From Myoxocephalus aenaeus (Eukaryota > Chordata > Actinopteri > Perciformes > Cottidae), in contig JBAMJR010000097.1 of NCBI GenBank assembly GCA_038501785.1, forward strand, positions 6,524,001-6,588,000: DNA of 64,000 nt. Reading direction: 5' to 3'. Made by a program: the position numbers and the translations under genes. This document shows positions 1-56,300 of this stretch, in pieces (the first letter of the stretch is position 1; every line of letters begins with the position of its first letter). The notes under the pieces were generated by a model. It was not told where the DNA came from. It saw only the letters and a program-made list of their open reading frames with translations, and made no database searches.

Positions 1-599
1 TCAGCTTCAGAGTGGACACAATGATGGAGCTATAGTTTATGTTATCAGTAAAAAGTGTCAAACCTATTTGAAACCACCAAGACGTTTATCCAGGGTGTTT
101 TTGTTTACGTATGCAGTCGTCTGGCTCACACAAAGAATGGGCACCGCACTAGAAACCTTTTTTTTCTCTCGATATGCCCTCCCTTGGTTCCTACTTTATA
201 TTTTAATGGATTGATCATCATCATCTTTACACATTATTTATTGTTTAGTACATGCATACACACAGTAGATAGAGTAGAGGCTCATGTGAGTGTTGTTTTA
301 TTGTTTATATTATTATATTATTTTTACTGATGCATTCACATGCAGCATTTTATTGTTGTAGCTGGTTGAGCTGGAGCACAACTGTTTTGTATACTGTTGG
401 TAGTGGTATGCACTAAAAGACAATTCATTGTATTTGATATGCTCATTATAGGGTTTTGAAATGTGAATCTGCAAAAATTATAAAAAGAACAATATACTCT
501 ACTCCAATTGGTCCTGACATTTAAAACATTTAAAAGTGTTGGTAGGAAATCCCACTTGCCATCAACAAAGCAGCCAGATTGGGTCCTTGTTCTAATCTA

Positions 600-760
600 G
601 ACTAATATGGCTGAAGTGCGCGCGGGGGTCCTGACCCCTTCTGCTTCTCCACATGTGACGCCACTGTAACCAGGGGGAGTAGGGGGCGGAGCTACGGACT
701 TTCCTGTATGTAGCAGGTTAAACGCAGCAGCCTCAGTGTGACATGTTGAAAGCGGTTCTT
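600..760 (+). promoter_or_regulatory. kidins220: Probable kidins220 promoter region
   Basis: This GC-richer patch lies just upstream of a good splice donor at 821. It contains a GC box (GGGGGCGG, 682-689) and a CpG cluster near 618-628. No TATA box is evident, which is usual for a broadly expressed gene. The start site cannot be fixed from sequence alone. Confidence 0.35.
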
Positions 761-820
761 CTGACTACCTTCTCCGTGCGAGAATCAAAACACAGACCCG
801 TAGAGCGCAGCCCAGCCTAG
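700..820 (+). other. kidins220: Probable non-coding exon 1 of kidins220 (5' UTR)
   Basis: The exon would end at 820 with a strong donor (CCTAG|GTAAGAGC). The next recognised exon starts at 4140, after a pyrimidine-rich acceptor ending GCTCTGTAG, and has only 27 nt before the ATG. A separate upstream leader exon is therefore expected. The left edge is a guess. Confidence 0.4.
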
Positions 821-3800
821 GTAAGAGCACTTCACGTTGTGCACTGTACTTTTTTTTCCCTCTTTCTTTTAGAGGTGATACAAGTGTGTGAGGACCTGTT
901 GGAGAACTAGCCACTCTGAGCTAACGCTAGCCTGTTACGTTAGCCTTTAGGAGTTTGGCTCGCGACTGTTTTTGCCGTTGCCTTGCAGTGACGTAGCCAA
1001 GTAAACACGGGAAGTCAGTCCTCTGGTGGCATCCTTGTCAAAACCCGCCCAATATACAGACCAGATAAACTAAAGTAGATCAATACTTTCTTTATCTAGT
1101 CATTCTCTCTCTCTCTCGCTCTCGCTCTCGCTCTCTCTCTCTCTCTATGTGTGTGTTATCCAGATGTTGACTTGTTTTTTGACAAGCCGAAGACAGGCAG
1201 TGAGAGGGTCTGATGCTCCATGCCTGCTCTTGTTAGAGTTTTTACTCTTAAGTTGCAGGTGCTGCATATATATACCCACAGTGATGTATCACCACTATGT
1301 TGAAACTAGAAACCAGGGGTTGGCTCATGGGCTGATGTAAAAAACATACCCTGGTATGTGGCAGGGAACTGAATCCTCAGCATTTTCATACCCACATGAC
1401 AAGCCATGAAGAGCTGACTGGTTAAATGTAGAGATCATATCCAGTGTTGCTTCCCAGGTTCCTGTTAATGTGTGTTGTTCACAGCTGACAAGGAGTTTTA
1501 TGAGTTTTGATGAGCACATCAAGTGGTCTGTGTTTTTACATAAACACTGAACCATACGTGACCTAAAAGTAGATCTGGGTGTTTTTATATTTTGATTGAA
1601 AAAAAAAAAACACTGATTTGTAGTAAAATTATAGATATCAATACCAAGATATCATCTGGGATTCACGTTGCCCTACATTTGGGTTTTCCTGCTTTACGGT
1701 TAGATGACAAATATTTCAATGTTTTTTTTTATTTTTAATTTTTAGTGGGAATGCTGGAAAAATGCCTTTGCATGTTTGGTCAAGGTTTCTTGTGTCCTTT
1801 CTTCTTGTTTGTGAAAGCAGTAATACCTTCTTTATAGAGCTGACATTATTTGTTACTATTTTCTGACATTTTAAAGAGCAAATGATGAATCAAGTAATTT
1901 AGAACAAGAATTAGTTTCACATTTTGGCTTTAATTGATTAACAATCGAGCCAATTAAACACACTCAAGTGACAAGCCAGTAGCAGCTCCCAGTGATTTTA
2001 ACCACATTTTACTTTAATGCTTTAAATGATGCTTGTCTTTCCCCTTTTATCTGTATAATTTGGTGCTGAGCCAGTGCATGTAATGAATGGAAATCTGGTC
2101 GTGTGCCTATTGTGCTGGAAAGAGATGGGCGTCGGCCTGCCTCCTCATCTAATATTCAGCCTTGAGTGAAGGGGGATGCTGAGCGTCAGCCCGGCAGTGC
2201 TTGTTGATTCTGTTTGCGAGTGAACAAGGGATAAAGATTGGGGTTGTTGAATAGCCAAATAAATATAAGCTTCACCCTACACTAAGGTAAGGGGTTTGTT
2301 TGTTCACCTTTGTAGTGTTTTCTGGAGACTGTGTCTCTTAAAGCAGCTTTAATCATTTGTTTTAAACGCTTTTACTGTTTTTATTGGTGTTTTGTCTCTA
2401 CTGTTTTTCTGGGTGTGTTAGCTCCCATCTGATCATTGCCCAACACAATGTGTACTGATTGGTTCTTGTGTGGTGTTATCGTCCACCCATTGTGCTGAGA
2501 AACCAGGAGCTGAGGAGGGCGCGTCAACAGCCTTATATATCCTTCACTGTAAACAAAGGATTTTTTACTCATTTTTGTGTGACACTGTCAGACACGGGAG
2601 GACGGTTGGCAGGTGATCCCTGACTGAAGAAACGGTGCTGGAATTTAGATTAAAGAAAGGATTTGCAGATATTTATGCTTTGAATTTGAGTTAATTAGCT
2701 GTTATGGGCCTTTGTACTGGCAGCCCAACAGGCATGTTTATTGACCTGAGCCTGAGCTGCTTGTCTCATAGAGATTATGTTGAAATATTGAGCAGCATAT
2801 TTGCTAGTCTTAATGTGAAAACCATTGCCAAGAGAACTTGCAAGCAATGAGTGAATGCAGCTGATTAATTCTGTGTTGCTGCGACAGGAAGTGAGTCTGA
2901 CCATGATGGAAGAGCCCAACTTTATGAATCATTGATGAGTTTTTCATCGATTGGCTAATTCCCTACTACAGCTAAAAGCTATGTTTGAGGGCGTTTCCTT
3001 TGTCAGGTGAAATGCTACATATGTCTGGGGAGCTTACATATTTTACAGTATGTTATTATTTTCTTGTTATAATTGTTCTTGTGAGAGAGAACTGATGTTG
3101 AAGTCTATTTCACAGGTTTAAAATAGTTCTTTGGAATGGTGGAGCCTAATTATAGATAATCTCTGCAAACTGGGCCGTCTGCATTGATTTTTTTGTCCGA
3201 TGCAGACATTCACCTTGCGACGTTTTACTCCTATTTTTCCATCCGTGCAAAGGAGTTTCAGTGAATCAGCGTGCACCTATCCTAGCTTCAGGCACTTAGA
3301 AAAAAAAAAGTACTTTCCAGTCGTTCTTGAAATAATTGGAGCACACAGTCGAGTGCACCAATTGTCCACATGATCATTACAATCAAAGGATCAGAGTTCA
3401 GAGACTATTCTTTGTCTTCAGTGGGATTTGATGATTTAATGGACTTCCTGGATTGGAGCATTGTTATTGCCCTGCCTTCATTATTGGAAGCATGCAGGCA
3501 GACTGAACTAAAACTGAACTGAACCAAGTGCCCCCGTTAGCTTTTGTGTAATAAGCATGTTCAGTGCATTATCCTGCTGTAACCACACTTTTACATTATG
3601 ATTGAAACAGACACATATCACAGTGTCCAAAAGGTTGACATATACATTTATTTGTGCTCCAAATATATTGTGTATGTGTATGACAGTAAAGGTAGATACA
3701 AATGCGTGCGCTGCAAAAATAGACACTTTCTGACAATCTGCTTTTACTATAAATATAAATACCAAATTGCATGGAAACAATGCAGAGTGAGCTAGCTTAC

Positions 3801-4139
3801 ATATTGAAACCACACTGGTTATAATACATTTAAGTTTATGCAGCAGAATTGAAATTAGACTTTACTTTTTTTTTATGTGATCCTCTTTTCTGATGGTATG
3901 TTGTGATGTTTATAATAAAAAAAAATGCATCCTCTGGCTTTTGTATTTACATGGGTGAGCATGTGCGTGTCTGCTGGGCTTGGACTACTTGTTTATTGCC
4001 TAGCATCACTTCAAAGATACACCACACCCTCTTCCTGGCTTTAACGTCCCTGCTGCTCTCATAGTAGTGCTGAACATTTAGCTGTATTCGTATCTTTAGC
4101 TTTCTGTGAATGCTAATCTGTTTTACTCTCGCTCTGTAG
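821..4139 (+). other. kidins220 intron 1 (3.3 kb)
   Basis: This is intronic sequence with no gene recognised. It holds a CT/CTCGCT microsatellite at 1103-1146 and several A/T homopolymers. The longest open frames (63-101 codons) have no recognisable domains. Confidence 0.5.
1103..1146. repeat. (CT)n / (CTCGCT)n microsatellite
   Basis: An imperfect pyrimidine dinucleotide tract interrupted by CTCGCT units, in intron 1. Confidence 0.85.
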
Positions 4140-4166
4140 TGGTGTCCAGGTGGTTAGCAGTCAGCC

Positions 4167-49731
<45,565 letters not shown>

Positions 49732-50400
49732 GAAGTCTGAAAAGAGCCACGTAGACTGTTGTTCTTGATGTTGTTGGTGAAGTTTATTATGCTGTTCGTG
49801 TTGTGGCGTGTTCCAAAGAATTAGACTAGATGTGTGTTCTACTGTTAGGAAGGAAATGTGTTGCTGTGAATCAAGATTACTGCAATTTAAAGCTTTACTT
49901 CGTTGGTTTTGTAAAAGAAAAAGAAAAAACTATTACAAATCTAAAGACGTATTAATAACTACACTTGGACGTTAATGACACCAAAAATACTTCTGCCAGG
50001 TCAAAATGGGATTGCTTTAAAGCTCCCATGCGTTTTAGATAATGTAAGGGTGATTTCTTTCTTGTGTGAATATGGTACTGTTGTGGAATTAATCTTGTCT
50101 AATAGTCTAGTGATGAAATGTTAAATGTTGTCGACATTGTGTGACAAAAAAAAAGCGGCGTTTCTCAGGACAAAAAAAAAAAAAACTGTTACTGGGGACT
50201 TTTTTGTCTCTGACGTGTTTTGTGCTGTGTTTGTTTGGTGGTTAGAATATCTCAATAGATGGCTGTGTAGACTGGTGCACAGCGTTGTTGGTAGTAAATG
50301 TGATAGAACTGCCTGCGCGAGCCTCCATCGTGGCAATGTCTTTTCCATAGTTCCTTGTGAAAAGGCGTTCACTTCAATAAACATTTTGTGATGCGGACCC
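49732..50400 (+). other. kidins220: kidins220 3' UTR
   Basis: This non-coding stretch runs from the stop codon to a poly(A) signal, about 670 nt. A-rich runs at 50145-50153 and 50171-50183 are present. Longer 3' ends further downstream cannot be excluded. Confidence 0.75.
50376..50381 (+). terminator. kidins220: kidins220 poly(A) signal AATAAA
   Basis: A canonical hexamer in CTTCAATAAACATTTT, followed within 50 nt by T/GT-rich sequence suited to cleavage. Confidence 0.75.
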
Positions 50401-51712
50401 TTGAAATGAGTCAGTCTCATGTTTTCTCTTTTCTGTTCTTTGTGCAGGAAGATCTGCTGTTAGTAGAGAGATGCCTCAGTGGACTTGGATTAAGCTTGTC
50501 AATACACCAGCATATTTAAAACAGAGTTTTCTCTACAGCCCATTTCATATTGAGACATAAGAGAGGGCGTCACTGACTGCGCTGCAGTTCTCCGATAGAT
50601 GGCGCAATGTCCATACAAACGCGCTGCAGGCCGGAGTCACGGACGCTGCCCGTCAGTCTGAAGACCTACTGAGGGAACGAATACAACTCCGTGACTCAAC
50701 GTGGGGTGCGTGGACCTGCACGAGTCCTCTGAGGAGGTGTTTCAGGTACTTTAGCATTTAATTGTAAAATAAATCTTTAAGTTGGTAGCTGAATGATAAT
50801 TGAATTCAAAGTGTAAAGAGTGAGTTTTCCTAAAGCTTTATACATAATCAAGATAAATCCCATAAAGGCCTCCCTTGGGGACAATCGTCAAATCGCTTGG
50901 CGGCTCTGGTGTGAAAATATGTGAGAAGCCATGCTGTATTTCAGGAAGGAGGTGATTGACAGTTGGGGTTTCACAGGGTTATATTAGCCACAGTCATCTA
51001 AACCTTCGGTTCCACCTTTACAATACTGTGCGCACTGCCCAACGCCGCCTTGGGACATTTAGGAGCTTTTAATTAGTCACGCCATTGAATATTTGTTAGA
51101 AGCTGAATTATAAGCATCCAACCATCGCTCCACTTTATTTCATCTGGCTGAAGTCAAACGTTGGACACGAGCGCTATTGTTGGTCTAATGTGTATTAGGC
51201 GAATTTAAATAACGGAATGCAACACAGGCCAATCCAAATCAAGGTTTAAAGATAAGGAATCACCCCTCCAACTCAAATATTACTTTTGGAATCTGTAACG
51301 CATCAACGGCCCAGTTTCTCGCGAAGTTAAATTTCCATAATTTTCCAGTTTTGTTTTAAAACAGCCTACAGCCCAGTGCTTTAATGGCTCAGCCTGTCAC
51401 GCTGAATCATTTAATCCTATTTACTTTACATAGCATGTGAGGAAAGTAAAAGTGCAGTCAGTGCGCCTTAAATAAGCTTTTACGCATGTGCGCCTCCAGG
51501 TCGGGTCTGCCTCGGGGAAGTGTTGACGCTGTGTTTCAGACTATTATAGGTCACATACTGCGGGTCTGATAAGGACACTTTGTTGTGGGGTCGGGTTTTT
51601 GAAGTGTATCCAGCACGGCCATAAAGCTCTTGAAAATCAGCTGGGCATACAGCTGGGAAACTGGTTTTACGTCTTCTGAACCACTGATACCAACATGGAA
51701 TTCTCACTCTTC

Positions 51713-51745
<33 letters not shown>

Positions 51746-51750
51746 ATGAA
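50401..51750. other. Intergenic region between convergent kidins220 and id2
   Basis: No open frame of interest. It ends in an uninterrupted run of 30 C (51714-51743). It is moderately AT-rich and otherwise featureless. Confidence 0.6.
51714..51743. repeat. Poly(C)30 homopolymer
   Basis: Thirty consecutive C on the + strand, G on the id2 strand, lying just past the id2 poly(A) site. Confidence 0.95.
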
Positions 51751-51773
51751 AGATGTTCAAGTTGCGTTTTTGA

Positions 51774-51779
51774 TTTATT
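51774..51779 (-). terminator. id2: id2 poly(A) signal AATAAA
   Basis: AATAAA on the - strand (TTTATT on +), in ACAAAATAAATCAAA. A G-run follows within 31-60 nt. Confidence 0.7.
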
Positions 51780-52381
51780 TTGTATAAAAAAGGTACAATT
51801 TACATTACTTTTATAAAAAGTTTCAGCATAATTAAGTACAACATTACACTTTTGCAGAAGTTTCAAATTCCTGCAACTATACAAGATAAACTCCCGATAG
51901 AAGTTCACAAGGTTTCATTCTTTCATTTTTACTTTTTTTTTTTAAACAATGTCCAGTCCTTCATGTGCCAACAATTCTGACAAGACAAGACTAAACTTTT
52001 TACAGTAACTAACCAAGTTGTCTTTTCTATTCACGTTCGCACCTCCGCAAAAAAGCGAAGACTTCAACAAGGAGAGGGACAAAACTGAGAGGGGGAAATA
52101 ATCCTTGTGACAATAATCTCGTTTTTCCTCCCACTGTCGGGAATATAGCGCGCCTTCCATTTCCAGAAAGGAACCACAAATAAAAATAAAAAAAGTCTTA
52201 AGTTAAATAATAATGAAGTGTCCATACAGAAAACACATCACATTAGATTGTCCCATAATAAGCAAAATGTCTCTTGATTTCAGCGTCAGCAGAAAAAAGG
52301 AAAAAAAAAAAAAATCCAGGCCTGGAGGACAGAGGTTGGAGGGGTGGAGGAGGAGGGGGGAAAGTCCTGCTCCCCAGGTCC

Positions 52382-52434
52382 TGTGTGTGTGTGTGTGTGT
52401 GTGTGCGTGCGTGCGTGCGTGTGTGTGTGTGTGT
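52382..52434. repeat. (GT)n/(GCGT)n microsatellite in id2 exon 3
   Basis: A GT array with a central GCGT block. It is transcribed as CA/GCAC in the id2 3' UTR. Confidence 0.93.
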
Positions 52435-52455
52435 TTTTGCGTCTTGACCAAACAC

Positions 52456-53321
52456 CTGCAAAAGATTGAGAAAGAGAGAGGCGTGTTTAGAAAATGCAAA
52501 CAGGGCAGAGATCCGGACAGACTGGCGCCAGGGAGGAAGCCGCAGTTTTTAACATTTAACCAAACACTCCCAATACTAAGCAAACCCTGCGCTCCAGATG
52601 TACACACACAGAGGGAGAGAGACGGGGGGACGCGCGCACACACACACACACACACTTTTTGTACAACTTCAGCCTACAATCTGGGGAAGAATCAGCGTAA
52701 TTGCCGCTCAGCTGGCGCCTACCCACTTCTTGTACCAATTATGTGCAGACATCGTAGTAGCAGTAATCCAAACAGCCATTATTTTCCTGTTGCAGATGCT
52801 CTTCATTATAGACACAAGAGGGTATAATACAACCCTGACGACTGCTACTTATATACAGTAACACACGCAGCCTGGAGCGAATGTCTCCCATTTCATTCCA
52901 CCAAACTCCAACGCAAAAATGTCTTAAGACAGTACATGAGTCACAGACTTATTAGATTAATCGGGCTCACCTTACTGAGAGTTTACAGTCCTATAAATTT
53001 TTTTTTTTAAAGAGCCCCACGGTTTGGTCTTTTTGTTTTGATATACGGCTCTGCTACTATATATTCATATATGATAAAATGTGGATTCGACTGTCCGCTC
53101 CTTGTCATAACAGACGCCCCGGTGATGCAGCGCATTCTCATGCAAAACATATTGGGACCATTACAGCAACGTGAGACGTCAACCACATTAGCAGGGAACA
53201 AATGGATTGGTGGAATGGTAATTCTAGCCCATTCTGCTCCAGCAGACTGGGAGACAGGCTGTAGCGGAGCCGGAGCAACCCGGACAGAATGCAGCAGCAG
53301 ACACGGGGACAGCCTACTTAC
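52456..53321 (-). other. id2: id2 intron 2 (in the 3' UTR)
   Basis: The donor GTAAGTAGG follows AGCG, four nt after the stop codon. The acceptor is at 52456. A CA tract at 52637-52656 (GT in the id2 transcript) lies about 180 nt before the acceptor. Confidence 0.7.
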
Positions 53322-53325
53322 CGCT

Positions 53326-53382
53326 TTAACGATGCAGAGTCCGGCTGTCATCTGTCATCAGCTCTGATGGCAACTCCGGGGA
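53326..53382 (-). CDS. id2: id2 coding exon 2 (aa 119-136)
   Basis: This short coding part ends in TAA (53326-53328) and is too small to stand out as an open frame. It encodes SPELPSELMTDDSRTLHR, matching the mammalian ASEFPSELMSNDSKALCG in length and pattern. The exon itself extends to 53322. Confidence 0.92.
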   Translation of the reverse strand, partial: SPELPSELMTDDSRTLHR

Positions 53383-54077
53383 CTGAAAACAAACAAACAA
53401 ACAAGAGCAAATGTTAATTCTTTCCGCGGCATCCGATCGAAAGTGTCTGTATACACAGTATATATACTATGTAGGTCGAAGCTCTTCCTCCTCTCATTCT
53501 GTACAAAAGGAGAAGAAGAAAAGAAAAAAAAAACATGCCATTTTCTTTTTTCAACAAGCCATTTTGTGCGAGTTACGCATCGGCTACAAAGGCGCACTGG
53601 TTATGCGCACAAATAAAAAATAAAAAAAATCCACCAGGATATATATCTTCCACAACACACCCGGCTATAGTTCCCCCCCCCAAAAAAAATTACGCCGCCT
53701 TGCTTAGCTACAGTGTAATTTACCTGTAATGACAAGATGCTGATGTCTGTGTTGAGCGTGGTCAGAGGGGTCCTGGATGGAGCCTGCCCCGGCCGCGCAG
53801 GGTGATGCAGGCTGGTTAGTGCGACACTGGAGTCCAGCGCAATCTGCAGGTCCAGGATGTAGTCGATTACATGCTGCAGGATTTCCATCTTGCTGACGTT
53901 CTTGTTCTGGGGGATGCTGGGCACCAGCTCCTTCAGCTTGGAGTAGCAGTCGTTCATGTTGTACAGCAAGCTGAGCGGGTCATCCACCGGGGTCTTGCTC
54001 CGAGAGATTCCCAAGGTGTGCTCTGATATATTCGCGTTGTTTTTCCGGAAGGACCGCACGGGGCTTATTGCTTTCAT
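53326..54077 (-). CDS. id2: Id2, inhibitor of DNA binding HLH protein
   Basis: Two coding exons (54077-53724 and 53382-53326) give 136 residues, against 134 in human ID2. The start is MKAISPVRS in a good context (ACAAAATGA). Ser5 in SPVR matches the known CDK site. The helix-loop-helix covers about 33-81 (DPLSLLYNMNDCYSKLKELV, loop PSIPQNKNVSK, then MEILQHVIDYILDLQIAL), with no basic region before it. A destruction box lies at RTPLTTLN (102-109). The C-terminus is SPELPSELMTDDSRTLHR. Family knowledge: Id proteins dimerise with E proteins and prevent DNA binding, holding cells undifferentiated, and are BMP/TGF-beta targets. Residue 60 is Asn where mammals have Lys. From memory the C-terminus looks more like fish id2a than id2b, but this is unproven. 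Confidence 0.96.
53383..53723 (-). other. id2: id2 intron 1 (341 bp)
   Basis: GTAAAT donor and TTGTTTGTTTTCAG acceptor. Nothing else is recognisable. Confidence 0.85.
53724..54077 (-). CDS. id2: id2 coding exon 1 (aa 1-118)
   Basis: The exon encodes the whole helix-loop-helix and ends ISILSLQ. The donor is CAG|GTAAATT. It is 354 nt, phase 0. Confidence 0.96.
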
Positions 54078-54330
54078 TTTGTCAGTGTTAAGTTAGGCGC
54101 GAGGGGCTGTGTGTGTCGATATTCTTGCTTCTTTAAGGTCCTGTTTTCTGCCAGACGATCGGCGATCAGACTAGCAGCCCAAGCTGTCAGTGTGGTTTAT
54201 ATAGGCAGCGGGCAGGGCATGCGACGCAGGCGGGTCAAACGCTCTGATTGGTCAAGGAGACTGTGTCACTCAACGCCGTTTAGCTCTACCGTTGGCTCTT
54301 CGCGCTCTGATCCCGCCCCTTCTCCGTCGT
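54078..54330 (-). promoter_or_regulatory. id2: id2 core promoter and 5' UTR
   Basis: A TATA box (TATATAAA on the - strand, 54196-54203) predicts a start near 54165-54175 and a 5' UTR of about 90 nt. A CCAAT box (ATTGG on +, 54247-54251) and a GC box (CCCGCCCC, about 54313-54320) lie upstream at typical distances. Two GTCTG motifs on the - strand in the predicted 5' UTR could serve SMADs, which fits known BMP control of Id genes but is inference. Confidence 0.75.
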
Positions 54331-55558
54331 GTTACCGGTGGCAACGCAGGTTGGAGGCGGAGCCCAGAGGGCGCTTCAGCAGCTCCGGTGGGCAATTTGG
54401 AAAATTAAGCCCTTACCTGTTTCTGATCAAGAAAATTAATGATTCGCATGGCTGTCAATTTGGACAAGGTGTGAGCACGCGCCAAATACTCGTGCCTGCA
54501 CTCACTATTGAAATCGAGTATAGCTTTGTGATGAAGATCAGGCAGAAATGTATTTGGAAAATAATACTCCGATTCAGAACACATGATGGTTTTGATACAT
54601 GAACCACAAAGCACGAGTTGATGATGTGTGATAACATGTCTGCCAGAACAGAGCGATCGTTCATTCTTCTACATTGAGTTGGCATGTTGGAGGTGTGGAC
54701 CGGTGATGACAGGCACCAGGCGCGGCTGGTGACTCCTAATTCCCTCCAGCCCGGGCCGGTGTGGAGGCTGCAGGTCTGAGACGGAGTGACAAGCTGAGGG
54801 GCAAACTGAGACAGCTTCCACCAGGAAACCAGTCGGACCAGACGAATATTTGCATGAGAAAACATGCAAATATTTGTGGTGAAACTACAACCAAATGCAC
54901 AGATTGTAGTCATTTGACGCACCACAATATTGATTATATTTCATTCACCGGGAGCAGCAGTGTGGATGGTGCGCACACAACCGATCCAAAATAATTCAAT
55001 TATCAGACAACTATATGCATTGTTGTTCACAGCCCTGCCTTTATAACATATCTATCTATCTAATTTAAGGGTTTGTCTGTCCTGCAGATCTCCGTCGTGT
55101 AGTTTTCCCCAACGCAGCCGTGCACCCACATGGTTTTTAAGTGGCTGAGCATATCTAAATGCATCAGTTATGGTTCCGTGCGCTTCAGTGTTGATTGTCA
55201 CCTGAGTATGTTGTGTGTCAAAGTTCATTTAGTCACGGCCTACAAATGTGGCTTTCATATCCGAGCACGTGAGCAGGGGATTAACTATATTGACACTTTA
55301 ATGTTTTCTGAATGAGCCATTTGTTTGTAGGAATTACACGCTTCACTTTTCCGCTGGAGGGGGGGCGGGGGGGGGGGGCTGTTTGATGCCGCACTAACTA
55401 ATTGCCCCCGGGGGCAGTTGTGGACTGTTTGAGATGTGCGAGAATCTTGCTTTGCATTTCCTTGAAAAATAATAAATAAATATCTATGTATTTTTAAAGA
55501 GGCAAAGAGAGGAGGAGGAGGGGGTCGGGACGGAGAGAGAATTCAGAGAGGAAAAGAT
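54331..55558. other. id2 upstream region
   Basis: No gene recognised. It contains an inverted octamer pair (54845-54874), a G-rich tract (55360-55379) and a purine-rich tract (55500-55560). Confidence 0.5.
54845..54874. promoter_or_regulatory. Inverted pair of octamer (ATGCAAAT) motifs
   Basis: AATATTTGCATG (54845-54856) and its exact complement CATGCAAATATT (54863-54874) are separated by 6 nt. Each arm carries ATTTGCAT/ATGCAAAT, the POU-factor octamer. It lies about 0.7 kb upstream of the predicted id2 start. Confidence 0.6.
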
Positions 55559-55658
55559 GGTCATTTTGATGGTTTAGGTTTATTTTAATGTATTTATTTT
55601 TGCAGAACAATTCATCTGAAAGACAACAAACAAGGAAGTCCTGAAAGCCAAAGTGATC

Positions 55659-56024
55659 CTAATGGTCGAAAGGAGACGCAGTTTTGAATCTGCAGAGGTC
55701 GGCGTAGAAAGCTGAGCGAGCCGTTCCTCTCTGGATTCCTGCGAGCAAGTCACAAACAGTTGGCCTGTGCAATAATCTATACGATGATGATTGTGCGTCC
55801 TCGTCGCATGTTTTGCAATATTTGTCAAAATCCAGCAAAACACCATCTGTGTCGCTTTTTTTACGCGACGCGGACAGCTTCTCCTTCAGCTGTCTGGCGC
55901 TCCCCGTTTCTTTATGAATTTCTAATGCAACCGGGAACTCCCGCAGTCTGTGTCCACATCTGGCGCAATAGGATGTTTCCATTTGCTCCGCGTCTCCCCT
56001 TCGTGCCCGCAGCTGAGGGCACAT
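55659..56024 (-). CDS. Candidate single-exon gene, 121-aa Cys-pair protein, unrecognised
   Basis: The frame opens MCPQLRARRGDAEQMETSYC with a G at -3, and a second Met lies at residue 15. It has two CxxC pairs (CARC near residue 20 and CKTC near residue 70), a basic segment LKEKLSASRKKSDTD, and two further Cys near the C-terminus. The CxxC pairs suggest a possible zinc-binding fold. Two AATAAA-type signals follow the stop within about 80 nt on the - strand (around 55579-55599). A CpG-rich patch with a perfect CRE lies upstream (56206-56213). I do not recognise the protein. Frames of this length occur by chance elsewhere in this window, so length alone is no support. It may equally be a non-coding transcript or an enhancer. 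Confidence 0.3.
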   Translation of the reverse strand: MCPQLRARRGDAEQMETSYCARCGHRLREFPVALEIHKETGSARQLKEKLSASRKKSDTDGVLLDFDKYCKTCDEDAQSSSYRLLHRPTVCDLLAGIQRGTARSAFYADLCRFKTASPFDH

Positions 56025-56059
56025 GTCGCGCGCCGCCTGACTGATGGCTGACAGGCAGG

Positions 56060-56300
56060 AGAGGTGATGAGCTCGTCTGTGTCGAGCCGAGCGAACCTCC
56101 AGCCGCCGCCGCCTCTCCTCCTCCTCTTCCCCGTCTCTCTTTTCCTCCTTCTCTTTCCCCTCCTCGCTCTTGTCTTTTGGAGCAGACTCTCTGGCGCCGG
56201 CGCCGTGACGTCACCCCATTCACAGCAGCCCTCGAGCCAGCCCTCGCGGCGCCACCTAGGCGGTTTCCATGGAGACGGGGTTTCGGGGGTTGTCAATCAG
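56060..56300 (-). promoter_or_regulatory. CpG-rich promoter-like patch with CRE and X-box-like motif
   Basis: It contains GGCGCCGGCGCC, a perfect CRE palindrome TGACGTCA (56206-56213) and GTTTCCATGGAGAC (56263-56276), which resembles an RFX X-box palindrome. CpG density is far above the surroundings. The orientation is inferred from the - strand frame downstream and could be the reverse or bidirectional. Confidence 0.45.

Larger units (their letters stand above)
51755..52455 (-). other. id2: id2 exon 3 (3' UTR)
   Basis: The - strand acceptor TCTCAATCTTTTGCAG opens exon 3 at 52455. The exon runs to a poly(A) signal at 51774-51779. It is entirely non-coding, as in mammalian ID2, where the second intron lies after the stop codon. 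A CA/GCAC array (52382-52434) sits at its start. Confidence 0.7.

Noticed and set aside
52213..52827. 204-codon + strand frame
   Set aside because: It runs antisense through the id2 3' UTR and intron and is held open by GT and CA arrays. It shows no domain.
54455..54925. 156-codon - strand frame upstream of id2
   Set aside because: It runs through AT-rich promoter-distal DNA and the octamer palindrome, with no domain and no downstream gene structure.
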